Source: Rivibacter sp049446155 (GTDB lineage Bacteria > Pseudomonadota > Gammaproteobacteria > Burkholderiales > Burkholderiaceae_C). From it: a stretch of DNA of 64,000 nucleotides. The stretch is taken from positions 1-64,000 of the forward strand of contig NZ_JBMSEE010000010.1 of assembly GCF_049446155.1 (NCBI RefSeq). The letters are read 5' to 3'. The notes under the pieces are model-generated. The model saw only the letters and a program-made list of their open reading frames with translations, did not search any database and was not told the DNA's origin. The position numbers were made by a program, and so were the translations under genes. The number at the start of each line of letters is the position of its first letter. Position 1 is the first letter of the stretch. Below are positions 51,564 through 59,593 of the stretch, piece after piece.

Positions 51564-53543
51564 TCAGCGCCCGCGCCCGCCGCGGCCGCCACCACCCCCA
51601 CCGCCGCCACGACGCCCCTTGCCGCCGCCCTTGTTGAAGTAAGCGTCGGCGCCGATGTAGCCCACCGAGGTCTGCATCGGGTCCGGCTGCTTCGGGCCAC
51701 CGCCACCGCGGCGACCCTGTTGCGGCCCGCCTTGCGGTTGACCCGAGTCCGGCCGGCCGAAGCCGGCGGTGATGCGCTTGGAGCCCTTGGCGAAGCGACG
51801 GTCGAAGGTCTGTTCCAGCGGGTTCGGGATGGTTCCCGGCGGGGCGAAGGCGTCGTCCTCGTGCTGCGGCGTCGCATGGCCGAAGCCTTGGGCGGGACCG
51901 CGCCGGCCGCCCTTGGCGAAGCGGCGGTCGAAGGTCTGCTCGAGCGGATTCGGGATGCGGCCGAAGTCTTCCTCGTGTCCGCCCTCGTCCGTGGCGCGCG
52001 GCTCGTCGCGCCGGGCTTCGCCCTGGCGCTGACCGCGCGGGCCACGGTCGTTGCGGTCGTTGCGGTCGTTCCTGCCCTTGCCGCGCTGCTGCGGGCCCTT
52101 GCCACCGGGCTGCTGGCGCTGCTGCTGGGGCTGAGGCGAAGGCTGGGCGCCGCCCGGATGGGCGAGGCGGCGGATCGCGCGCACGTCGTTGTCGTCGAGC
52201 TCGACCCACACGCCGCGCTTGAGGCCGCGCGGCAGCACCACGGTGCCGTAGCGGATGCGGATCAGGCGGCTGACGCCGAGGCCGACCTTGTCGAACAGCT
52301 TGCGCACCTCGCGGTTGCGGCCCTCGGTGATGACGACGCGATACCAGCGGTTGACGCCCTCGCCGCCGCCGTCCTCGATCGACTTGAACGCCGCGGTCTG
52401 GCCCTCGATCTCAACGCCCTCGAGCAGCTGCGCGCGCTGCTCGGGCTCGAGCGTGCCGAGCACGCGCACCGCGTACTCGCGCTCGACGCCGAAGCGCGGG
52501 TGCATCAGCTGGTTGGCCAGTTCGCCCGAGGTGGTGAACAGCAGCAGGCCCTCGGTATTGATGTCCAGGCGGCCGACCGATTGCCACTTGCCGTTGGCCA
52601 GGCGCGGCAGGTTGCGGAACACCGTGGGACGGCCCTCGGGGTCGTTGAAGGTGACGACCTCGCCGACCGGCTTGTGATAGGCGAGCACGCGCGCCGGCGG
52701 CGGCGCGATACGCACCTTGACCGGCTTGCCATTGACCTTGATCTGGTCGCCGAAGGTGATGCGCATGCCCAGGTGCGCGACCTCGTCGTTCACGGTCACG
52801 CGGCCGTCGGCGATCAGCTGCTCCATGTCGCGGCGCGAGCCGATGCCCGACTGCGCCAGCACCTTGTGCAGCTTGGGCGCCTCGGGCTCGGGGCGCAGCA
52901 CGCGCTTGCCCTGCTCCGCTTCGGCGTCGGAAGCGGCGGCCGGGGCCTCCTCGGCCGCGGTCTCGGTATCCCAGCTCTCGGAGAGGACGTCGGCGAAGCG
53001 CTCCTTCGCCGCCTCGGCGGCGACGGCCACGGTCGGCACCGGCGGCGCATCGCCTGCAGTCTCGCCGCCGCGACCGCGGCGACGGTTGCGGCCGCGCCGG
53101 CCGCGGCGCTCGCCGTCTCCTTCGCCTTGGCCCTCGCCATGGCCTTCACCTTCAGCGTCGCCCTCGCGCTCGGCCGCCTGCGGCTCGGCTGCCTCGCGGG
53201 CCGCTTCGGGCGCGGCGTCGACCGGCGACGCCTTCGCCTCGACGATCGGCTCGACGGTCGATGCCGGCTGCGGCTGCGCGGCCGTGGCCACCGGCTCGAC
53301 GGCCACGGCCTCCTCGGGCGCAGCCTTGGCCGTGCGACGCTTGCGCGCCGGCTTGGCCGGTGCCGCCTCGGCGCTCTCCGGCGCGGCCTGCGCCTCGGTC
53401 GTTGCCGCGGGCTCGGTGGCCGCGGCAGCGGACTTGCGGGTGCGCTTGCGCGCCGGTGCGGGCGCGGCGTCCGTCGCTTCGGCAGGCGCCGGGCTGTCGA
53501 TCGGCGCGGTGCCGTCCACGGGCAGGTCGTTCATCGGATTCAT
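51564..53543 (-). CDS. rluB: 23S rRNA pseudouridine synthase RluB with long disordered arms
   Basis: RluB makes pseudouridine 2605 in 23S rRNA. The folded core is at about residues 222-460: an S4 domain (KLHKVLAQSGIGSRRDMEQL) and the RsuA/RluB catalytic domain with VGRLDINTEGLLLFTTSGEL carrying the catalytic Asp. The first 220 residues are Ala/Pro/Glu-rich with basic patches (KPARKRRTAKAAPEE, RRGRRGRNRRRGRGGE), and the last 200 are Gln/Gly/Arg-rich with a duplicated 16-residue motif. At 659 residues it is more than twice E. coli RluB (291). The ATG at 53543 overlaps the scpB stop (ATGA). The arms may bind rRNA. Confidence 0.93.
   Translation of the reverse strand: MNPMNDLPVDGTAPIDSPAPAEATDAAPAPARKRTRKSAAAATEPAATTEAQAAPESAEAAPAKPARKRRTAKAAPEEAVAVEPVATAAQPQPASTVEPIVEAKASPVDAAPEAAREAAEPQAAEREGDAEGEGHGEGQGEGDGERRGRRGRNRRRGRGGETAGDAPPVPTVAVAAEAAKERFADVLSESWDTETAAEEAPAAASDAEAEQGKRVLRPEPEAPKLHKVLAQSGIGSRRDMEQLIADGRVTVNDEVAHLGMRITFGDQIKVNGKPVKVRIAPPPARVLAYHKPVGEVVTFNDPEGRPTVFRNLPRLANGKWQSVGRLDINTEGLLLFTTSGELANQLMHPRFGVEREYAVRVLGTLEPEQRAQLLEGVEIEGQTAAFKSIEDGGGEGVNRWYRVVITEGRNREVRKLFDKVGLGVSRLIRIRYGTVVLPRGLKRGVWVELDDNDVRAIRRLAHPGGAQPSPQPQQQRQQPGGKGPQQRGKGRNDRNDRNDRGPRGQRQGEARRDEPRATDEGGHEEDFGRIPNPLEQTFDRRFAKGGRRGPAQGFGHATPQHEDDAFAPPGTIPNPLEQTFDRRFAKGSKRITAGFGRPDSGQPQGGPQQGRRGGGGPKQPDPMQTSVGYIGADAYFNKGGGKGRRGGGGGGGGRGGRGR
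51783..51956 (-). repeat. direct repeat in the rluB 3' end encoding IPNPLEQTFDRRFAKG twice
   Basis: Two 48-base units at 51783-51830 and 51909-51956 encode the same 16 residues, with a few synonymous differences, separated by 78 bases. The downstream residues also partly match (GFG). It lies in the disordered C-terminal tail of RluB. Confidence 0.9.
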
Positions 53544-54343
53544 GCTTGCGCGGGGGCCTCGGGGGTGGGCTCGTCGGCGGCCGGAGGCTCGTCCGGCTCG
53601 GTCGTGTCGTCGGTGGAAGCGGTGTCGTGCACCGCGTCGGTGTCGGCGGGCTCGGCGAGCGGTGCGACGGTCTCGTCGCCGCTTTCGCTCGGCTCGGGCA
53701 CCGGCTGGTCGGCCGCGCTGCCCTCCGCGCCCTGCGGCGCCTGCTCTGCGGCGGCCTCACCCAGGCCGTCCAGCAGCGAGGGCTGCTCGTCCCCGCCGGG
53801 CAGGGCCTCGGCGAGGGCGGCCATCGCCTGCGGCGAACCATCGAGGGCCGGCAACTGCTCCAGCGAGGCGAGGCCGAGGTCGTCGAGGAACTGGCGCGTC
53901 GTCGCGAACAGCGCCGGACGGCCCGGTGCCTCGCGGTGGCCGATGGTCTCGACCCAGCCGCGGTCCTCGAGCTGCTTGATGATCTGGCTGCTCACGGTGA
54001 CGCCGCGGATGTCCTCGATGTCGCCGCGCGTGACCGGCTGGCGGTACGCGATGATGGCCAGCGTCTCGAGCGTCGCGCGGCTGTACTTCGGCGGCTTCTC
54101 GGGGTTGAGCCGATCGAGGTATTCGCGCAGTTCGGGGCGGCTCTGGAAGCGCCAGCCGGTCGCCAGCGCCACCAGCTCGACGCCGCGGTCTTCCCAGTCG
54201 CGCGTGAGTTCGTCGAGCAGCGAGCGGATCGTGTCGGGCGCGAGCTGATCGTCGAACAGCAAGCGCATCTCGCGCAGCGGCAGCGGCTGCTGTGCGCAGA
54301 TGAGCGCGGTCTCGAGGACGCGCTTTGCATCCTGTGTATTCAT
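53540..54343 (-). CDS. scpB: segregation and condensation protein ScpB
   Basis: ScpB is a winged-helix dimer that, with ScpA and Smc, forms the bacterial condensin. The 267-residue protein has the folded core in the first 170 residues (LLFDDQLAPDTIRSLLDELT, TLETLAIIAYRQPVTRGDIE, QIIKQLEDRGWVETIGHREA, FATTRQFLDDLGLASLEQLP) and a long acidic Asp/Glu/Pro-rich tail. The ATG at 54343 (MNTQDAKRVLETALICAQQ) fits the family; 8 codons upstream are also open. scpA is not in this window. Downstream it overlaps rluB, a common pairing. Confidence 0.95.
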   Translation of the reverse strand: MNTQDAKRVLETALICAQQPLPLREMRLLFDDQLAPDTIRSLLDELTRDWEDRGVELVALATGWRFQSRPELREYLDRLNPEKPPKYSRATLETLAIIAYRQPVTRGDIEDIRGVTVSSQIIKQLEDRGWVETIGHREAPGRPALFATTRQFLDDLGLASLEQLPALDGSPQAMAALAEALPGGDEQPSLLDGLGEAAAEQAPQGAEGSAADQPVPEPSESGDETVAPLAEPADTDAVHDTASTDDTTEPDEPPAADEPTPEAPAQA

Positions 54344-54578
54344 GGAGTCCGTTACAGCCTCGGGCATTCAATGCCCGGGTCGGGTGAAAGCGGAACCGTT
54401 GGGGTCGGGGTCACCGATCGGGGCCTGTTACTCGAGGCGCCGCGGTTCCCGCATTGCCGGCGTAGCCCAGTTGTTGCTCTTGTTCTTGAAGCGCTTCGGC
54501 CGGCTCGCATCGGACTGGCGTCCGTTCGTCACGAACGGGACTTGCAACCGGCGAGGCCCCGATTGTAGCGGAGTGCGC

Positions 54579-55577
54579 TCATACGTCGAGCATCGGCGAA
54601 ATCGCGTGGCAGGCAGACCGCAAGTCGGCCGGCGGTAACGCCTCGAAGCGCAGTGCGCGTGCATCGTGTGGATGCTCGAAGGCCAGCCGCCGCGCATGCA
54701 GCGCCTGGCGCGACATGCCCAGCGCCGGTGCGCCGCCGTACAGCGCGTCGGCCACCAGCGGATGTCCGCGCGACGCCAGATGCACGCGGATCTGGTGCGT
54801 GCGCCCGGTGTGCAGCGTGCAGCGCACCACGCTGGCACGCCCGCCTTCGATCGCCCCGCTCGCCAGGCACTGCACGTCGGTGCGCGCCGACTTGCCGGAA
54901 GCAACGACGGCCATGCGTACGCGCGACGCCGGGTCGCGGCCGATCGGCGCATCGACCGTGAAGGCCGCCTCGCGCGGCTCGCCGTGCACAATCGCCAGGT
55001 ACTCGCGGTGCACCTCGCGCGCTGCGATGGCGCGCACCAGTGCGGTCACGGCCGCCAGCGTCTTACCCACCGCCATCAGGCCGCTGGTGTCCTTGTCGAG
55101 CCGGTGCACGATGCCCGCGCGCGGCAGGCTGGCCGCGCCGGCGTGGTGGGCCAGCAAGCCATTGAGCAGTGTTCCGGACCAGTGGCCCGCCGCCGGGTGC
55201 ACGACCAGCCCGGCCGGCTTGTCGATCACGAGCAGGTGCTCGTCTTCGTGCACCACCGCCAAGGCCATCGGCTCGGCGCGAAAGGCGCGGCTTTGCGGTG
55301 TCGGCACCAGGCGCACCGCGACGCGCTGGCCGGCCGACAGGCGCTTGGCCGGCGTGCGCTGCGCGGCGGCGTCGACGCAGACCTCGCCGGCTTCGATCAG
55401 CTGCTGCAGGTAGCTGCGCGAGAACTCGGGCGCGAGCGCCACCAGCCAGCGGTCCAGCCGCTCGCCGTGTCCGGCAGCGTCGACCTGGCCCTCGCGCAGC
55501 TCGAACGCGTCGTCGTCCGGCGCGGCGGCATCGTCCTCTCCCGGCGCCGCTGGCCAGTCGAGCGTGGCTCGGCTCAT
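54579..55577 (-). CDS. rluD: 23S rRNA pseudouridine synthase RluD
   Basis: RluD makes pseudouridines 1911, 1915 and 1917 in helix 69 of 23S rRNA. The 332-residue protein has an N-terminal S4 domain (RLDRWLVALAPEFSRSYLQQ, LIEAGEVCVD), the catalytic segment AGIVHRLDKDTSGLMAVGKT with the Asp of HRLDKDTSG, and CTLHTGRTHQIRVHLASRGH. Its ATG at 55577 is divergent from bamD with 45 bases between, as in E. coli and many other proteobacteria. The 235-base gap after it (54344-54578) shows no gene, only a palindrome CCGTTCGTCACGAACGG near 54530. Confidence 0.96.
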   Translation of the reverse strand: MSRATLDWPAAPGEDDAAAPDDDAFELREGQVDAAGHGERLDRWLVALAPEFSRSYLQQLIEAGEVCVDAAAQRTPAKRLSAGQRVAVRLVPTPQSRAFRAEPMALAVVHEDEHLLVIDKPAGLVVHPAAGHWSGTLLNGLLAHHAGAASLPRAGIVHRLDKDTSGLMAVGKTLAAVTALVRAIAAREVHREYLAIVHGEPREAAFTVDAPIGRDPASRVRMAVVASGKSARTDVQCLASGAIEGGRASVVRCTLHTGRTHQIRVHLASRGHPLVADALYGGAPALGMSRQALHARRLAFEHPHDARALRFEALPPADLRSACHAISPMLDV

Positions 55578-55582
55578 ATACT
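55577..55582 (+). promoter_or_regulatory. possible bamD promoter (-10)
   Basis: TATACT on the plus strand 40 bases before the bamD start, overlapping the rluD start codon on the other strand. No strong -35. Divergent rluD/bamD control would have to share these 45 bases. Confidence 0.4.
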
Positions 55583-55622
55583 TTGCGCTTTCTTCGATGC
55601 GGCCCAGCCGCACGGTGTGGCA

Positions 55623-56477
55623 ATGATGTGGATGCGGTCGAGCGCTTCTTCGCGGAGCGCGCAGGATCTGGTGGGGCACGGCGCACGGGCCTGGGCGCGC
55701 GCGGTGGGTCTCGCGGCGATGGCCGTTCTGATGGCCTCTTGCGGCTCGCTCGAGAAGGACGAGACGGCCGGCATGGCCACCGACAAATTGTACGAAGAGG
55801 CCCGCGACGACGCCTCCAACGGCAACTGGGACCGCGCCGCCAAGCTCTACGAGCGCGTCGAGGCGCGCGCGGCCGGCACGCCGCTGGCCCAGCAGGCCAC
55901 GCTCGACCTCGCCTATGCCTACTACAAGGGCGGCGAGAAGGCGCAGGCGCAGTCCACGATCGACCGCTTCATCAAGCTCAACCCCTCGAGCCCGGCAATC
56001 GACTACGCCTACTACCTGCAAGGCCTGATCAACTTCAACGAGAACCTCGGCCTGCTCGGCAGCCTGGCCGGCCAGGACCTTTCGGAACGCGACCAGCAGG
56101 CCTCCAAGGACGCCTACCAGTCGTTTCGCCAGCTCGTCACGCAGTTCCCGCAATCGCGCTACGCGAGCGACGCGGCGCTGCGCATGAACTACATCGTCAA
56201 CACACTCGCGCAGTACGAGGTGCACGTCGCGCGCTACTACTACAAGCGCCGCGCCTACATCGCCGCGGCCAACCGCGCGCAGCAGGCGGTGCAGGAGTTC
56301 CAGCGTTCGCCGGCTGTCGAGGAAGCGCTCTACATCATGGCGATGAGCTACGACCAGCTCGGCCTGCCGCAGCTGCGCGACGACGCGCAGCGGGTGCTGG
56401 TGCAGAACTTTCCCGACAGCAGGTTCCTGAAGGATGGCCTGGTCGCGGCGCCCAAGGCCTGGTGGCAGCTCTGGTGA
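55623..56477 (+). CDS. bamD: outer-membrane assembly lipoprotein BamD (ComL)
   Basis: BamD is the essential TPR lipoprotein of the BAM complex. The 284-residue precursor has a signal segment AVGLAAMAVLMASC with lipid Cys near residue 40, then KLYEEARDDASNGNWDRAAK, LDLAYAYYKGGEKAQAQSTI, SPAIDYAYYLQGLINFNENL and RYYYKRRAYIAAANRAQQAV, the family TPR pattern. Residue -3 before the Cys is Met, less usual in a lipobox. Two adjacent ATGs (55623, 55626) could start it. A terminator follows. Confidence 0.95.
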   Translation: MMWMRSSASSRSAQDLVGHGARAWARAVGLAAMAVLMASCGSLEKDETAGMATDKLYEEARDDASNGNWDRAAKLYERVEARAAGTPLAQQATLDLAYAYYKGGEKAQAQSTIDRFIKLNPSSPAIDYAYYLQGLINFNENLGLLGSLAGQDLSERDQQASKDAYQSFRQLVTQFPQSRYASDAALRMNYIVNTLAQYEVHVARYYYKRRAYIAAANRAQQAVQEFQRSPAVEEALYIMAMSYDQLGLPQLRDDAQRVLVQNFPDSRFLKDGLVAAPKAWWQLW

Positions 56478-56510
56478 CGCAGCGCCGGAGCCGCGAGTGA
56501 CGCGAATCAG

Positions 56511-56532
56511 CGAGGGGCCTTCGGGCCCCTCG
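56511..56532 (+). terminator. bamD terminator
   Basis: Perfect arms CGAGGGGCC / GGCCCCTCG (56511-56519 and 56524-56532) with a TTCG tetraloop, then TCGTTTCC. It sits between the converging bamD and dinG genes and may serve both. Confidence 0.65.
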
Positions 56533-56546
56533 TCGTTTCCGGCGCC

Positions 56547-58535
56547 TCAGGCCGGCGTGGCGGCGATCTCGGCCAGCCAGTCGAGCGCGCCGGCCTCGTC
56601 GGGCACGCGCGTCATCGGCGGCAGCGCCGCGATCAGCTGGCGGCCGTAGCTGCTGGCGGCCAGGCGCGGATCGCAGATCACGAGCAGGCCGCGGTCGGTC
56701 TCGCTGCGGATCAGCCGGCCGGCGCCCTGCTTCAGCGAGATCGCCGCCTCCGCGACGAAGTACTCGCCAAAGGCGCTGCGGCCCTCGGACTCGATGCGCT
56801 TGACGCGCGCCTCGACCAGCGGATCGTTCGGCGGCGGAAACGGCAGCTTGTCGATCACGACGCACTGCAGCGCGTCGCCGGGCACGTCGATGCCTTCCCA
56901 GAAGCTCTGCGAGCCGACCAGCACAGCCCGCGACGCCGACACGAAGCGCTGCAGCAGCGCTCGCTTGGGCGCACTGCCTTGAACGAGCACCTCGATGCCG
57001 TCGCCCGCGGCGGCGAAGTCGTCGCGCAGCGCCTCGGCCACCTGCGACAGCGAGCGCAGCGTGGTCGTCAGCACGAAGCTGCGCCCGCCCGCAGCGCGCG
57101 CGCAGGCGGCGCCGAGCCGCGCCACCGCCGACGGATGGCCGGGCTCGTTGGGCTTGGGAAAGCGCTGCGGCACGTACAGCCGCGCGTGGCTCGGATAGTC
57201 GAACGGACTGTCGACGCGCAATGTGCGCGCGTCGTCGAGGCCGGCCTGCGCGGTGAACCACGCCAGCGTCGGTTCGGCGCCCAGCGTGGCCGACGTGAAC
57301 ACCCAAGCGCGCGGCGCGGCCTCGATCTGCGTGCGCATCGCCTCGCGCACGTCGAGCGGCGACTCGACCAGGCGCACCGACTGCGCGCCGAGATCGATCC
57401 AGCGCACGCGGCCCGGCGCGGCCTCGAGCGCAAAGCCCGAGGCGCGCTGCGACAGCACGCGCGCGCGCTCCGCCAGGCGATCGAAGTCGGGCCCGATCTC
57501 GGCGACCGCGTCGAGCGCCAGCGAGGCATCGCGCGCCACCTGACCCAGCGCGGCCAGCGCCGATTCGAAGCCCGGCCGGCCGGCGCGCTCTTCCCAGCGC
57601 AGCTTGATCGTGGCGCGCACGTCGCGCAACGTGCCGGCGCTCGCGATGCGCAGGTCGCGCGCCGCGCGGTCGATGGCGGCGGCGAGGTCGTTCCAGGGCT
57701 GCAGGCCGCGCGCCTGCGACAGGCCCGCGGCGAGCAGGTCGCGCGCGAGGTCGATCGCCTGCGAGCTGCCGAGCACGGTGCCGAGGAAGGCCACGCCGGC
57801 TTCGGGCAGCTGGTGCGCCTCGTCGAACACCGCGACCTCGACCGACGGCAGCAGCTCGGCCAGCCCCGTGTCGCGCAGCGCCAGGTCGGCAAAGAAGAGA
57901 TGGTGGTTGACGACGACGACGTCGGCCGCCATTGCGTCGCGGCGCGCCTTCATCACGTGGCAGCCGCGGTACTGCGGGCAGTCGCTGCCCAGGCAGTTCT
58001 CGCGCGTCGACGTGACCAGCGGTATGGCCGGGGAACGCTCGTCCAGCCCGTCGAGTTCGGCGAGGTCACCGGTGCGCGTGCCCTGCGCCCAGGCCTCGAT
58101 CTTGGCCAGCGTGCGCAGTGACAGGCGGTCGGACAGCTGCGCGTCGTCGCGCGCCTGCGCCAGTCGGTGCGTGCAGAGGTAGCTCGCGCGGCCCTTGAGC
58201 AGCGCGATCGTCACCGGCACCTTGAGGGCGCCGGCGAGCCGCGGCAGGTCGCGCAGGAAGAGCTGGTCCTGAAGGCTCTTGGTGGCCGTGCTGACCATCA
58301 CGCGCTTGCCGGACAGCAGCGCCGGCACGAGGTAGGCAAAGGTCTTGCCGACGCCGGTGCCGGCCTCGGCCACCAGCACCTCGTCGGCGTCGATCGCCTC
58401 GGCCACGGCCTGCGCCATGCGCTGCTGCGCGTCGCGCGGGCGATAGCCGGCGTCGACCTCGGCGAGCGCGCCATCGGCCGCGAAAGCACGCGCAACGGCA
58501 GCGGCGAGTGCGCTGTCGCGATGGTCGTCGGTCAT
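56547..58535 (-). CDS. ATP-dependent DNA helicase, DinG/YoaA family
   Basis: A 662-residue XPD-like 5'-3' helicase of the DinG/YoaA family that unwinds damaged or hybrid DNA. It has Walker A AGTGVGKT (residues 58-65), four cysteines for the iron-sulphur cluster (C121, C181, C186, C192; CLGSDCPQYRGC), the DEAH box at 238-241 (FDEAHQLPEAG), and motif VI in ISLKQGAGRLIRSETDRGLL. The size and lack of a long insert fit the YoaA branch. Its start overlaps the DUF465 stop (ATGA). Confidence 0.93.
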   Translation of the reverse strand: MTDDHRDSALAAAVARAFAADGALAEVDAGYRPRDAQQRMAQAVAEAIDADEVLVAEAGTGVGKTFAYLVPALLSGKRVMVSTATKSLQDQLFLRDLPRLAGALKVPVTIALLKGRASYLCTHRLAQARDDAQLSDRLSLRTLAKIEAWAQGTRTGDLAELDGLDERSPAIPLVTSTRENCLGSDCPQYRGCHVMKARRDAMAADVVVVNHHLFFADLALRDTGLAELLPSVEVAVFDEAHQLPEAGVAFLGTVLGSSQAIDLARDLLAAGLSQARGLQPWNDLAAAIDRAARDLRIASAGTLRDVRATIKLRWEERAGRPGFESALAALGQVARDASLALDAVAEIGPDFDRLAERARVLSQRASGFALEAAPGRVRWIDLGAQSVRLVESPLDVREAMRTQIEAAPRAWVFTSATLGAEPTLAWFTAQAGLDDARTLRVDSPFDYPSHARLYVPQRFPKPNEPGHPSAVARLGAACARAAGGRSFVLTTTLRSLSQVAEALRDDFAAAGDGIEVLVQGSAPKRALLQRFVSASRAVLVGSQSFWEGIDVPGDALQCVVIDKLPFPPPNDPLVEARVKRIESEGRSAFGEYFVAEAAISLKQGAGRLIRSETDRGLLVICDPRLAASSYGRQLIAALPPMTRVPDEAGALDWLAEIAATPA

Positions 58536-58735
58536 GCCGGCTCGGGCGGCTCGAGCCGGGCTTCGAGCTGCGCGATCTGGTCGCGCAGCGCCAGGCGTCG
58601 CTTCTTCAGGCGACGCAGCATCAGGTCGTCGAGCGGCGATTGCAGCGCGGCGCGATCGATCAGGCCGTCGAGGTCGGCGTGTTCGATGCGCAGTTCGATC
58701 AGGCGGCGCTGAGGGGAGTGCAGGTTATCGTCCAT
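58532..58735 (-). CDS. DUF465 (YdcH-like) small coiled-coil protein
   Basis: A 67-residue, highly charged, all-helical protein. The pattern RRLIELRIEHADLDGLIDRA, DDLMLRRLKKRRLALRDQIA, QLEARL is that of DUF465/YdcH, a family of unknown function with a two-helix coiled-coil. Length is normal. Its stop codon overlaps the helicase start by 4 bases, so the two are translated together; it is divergent from the PP2C gene. Confidence 0.87.
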   Translation of the reverse strand: MDDNLHSPQRRLIELRIEHADLDGLIDRAALQSPLDDLMLRRLKKRRLALRDQIAQLEARLEPPEPA

Positions 58736-58803
58736 CGACGTTCAACGGACGCCACACTGAATGCCTCACGAGGGAAGCCGCGCGGCCGTTTTGCAGGCGA
58801 GCG

Positions 58804-58811
58804 ATTATAGT
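58804..58811. promoter_or_regulatory. overlapping divergent -10 boxes between DUF465 and PP2C genes
   Basis: ATTATAGT reads as TATAGT on the plus strand (58806-58811) and as TATAAT on the minus strand (58809-58804). On the plus side it is only 8 bases before the ATG of the PP2C gene, implying a leader of a few bases at most. On the minus side it gives a leader of about 60 bases for DUF465. Confidence 0.45.
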
Positions 58812-58819
58812 TTCCGGCC

Positions 58820-59584
58820 ATGACGCCACCCACCTCCGGTCACCGCCTCGCCGCTGCCACGGGCCTTCACCGCGGCGACCGGATGTACCAGCAGGACCAA
58901 GTCGAGATCCTGCCGCACGCACGGGTACCGGGCTGCCTGCTGGCCATCGTCGCCGACGGCATGGGTGGCAAGAGCGGCGGGCGCAAGGCGGCCGATCAGG
59001 TGCTGCTGACCGCCAAGCAGCTGTTCGAGCGCTACACGCCGATGCGTGACGACCCCGCCGAGGCGCTCAAGCAGCTGGTGCTCGAATCGCACCTGATGAT
59101 CAAGCTCACCGCGATCACGGCCGAGGAAGAGCCGCACAGCACGGTCGCCGCGATCCTGATCGATCCCTCGCGCGACTGCCACATCGTTCATGCCGGCGAT
59201 TCCCGCGTCTACCACTTTCGCGGCCCCGACATGGTCAGCCGCACCAGCGACCACTCCTTCGTGCAGCGCCTGGTCGACGAAGGCCAGATCAGCGAAGACG
59301 AGGCCAACACGCACCCGCAGGCCAACCTGCTGACCGGCTGCCTCGGCACGCAGCAAGACCCGCCGATCACGCTGCACCACGTCGGCCGGCTCGAGATCGG
59401 CGATTCGCTGCTGGCCTGCTCCGACGGCCTGTGGCACTACTTCACGCCGCGCGAACTCGGCGCCATCGTGCACACGCTGCCGCCCCGCGAGGCCAGCGAG
59501 ATGCTGATCGGCAAGGCGCGCCATCGCGCGCGCGGCGGCGGCGACAACCTCTCGCTCGCCCTCGTTCGCATCGAGGCGCTGTGA
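58820..59584 (+). CDS. PP2C-family serine/threonine protein phosphatase
   Basis: A 254-residue metal-dependent phosphatase that removes phosphate from Ser/Thr residues. Key motifs are ATGLHRGDRMYQQDQVEI at the N-terminus, VADGMGGKSGGRKAADQVL (metal Asp near 46), IVHAGDSRVYHFRG, ACSDGLWHYF and ARGGGDNLSLALVRIEAL. It resembles small stand-alone PP2Cs that oppose Hanks-type kinases; no kinase is in the window. The ATG at 58820 has no evident Shine-Dalgarno and lies very close to a -10 box. Alternative start at Met22 would remove the conserved first motif. Confidence 0.92.
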   Translation: MTPPTSGHRLAAATGLHRGDRMYQQDQVEILPHARVPGCLLAIVADGMGGKSGGRKAADQVLLTAKQLFERYTPMRDDPAEALKQLVLESHLMIKLTAITAEEEPHSTVAAILIDPSRDCHIVHAGDSRVYHFRGPDMVSRTSDHSFVQRLVDEGQISEDEANTHPQANLLTGCLGTQQDPPITLHHVGRLEIGDSLLACSDGLWHYFTPRELGAIVHTLPPREASEMLIGKARHRARGGGDNLSLALVRIEAL

Positions 59585-59593
59585 GCGCCTGAG

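Noticed and set aside
51528..54248. Very long open frame (906 codons) on the plus strand
   Set aside because: It is antisense to rluB and scpB. High GC and the codon bias of the real genes keep the opposite strand free of stops; the translation is low-complexity Arg/Ala/Ser/Gly sequence with no domain.
54520..54550. Palindrome CCGTTCGTCACGAACGG after rluD as an operator or terminator
   Set aside because: There is no T-run and it is not near a start codon; nothing else supports a regulator site. It may be a weak pause signal only.
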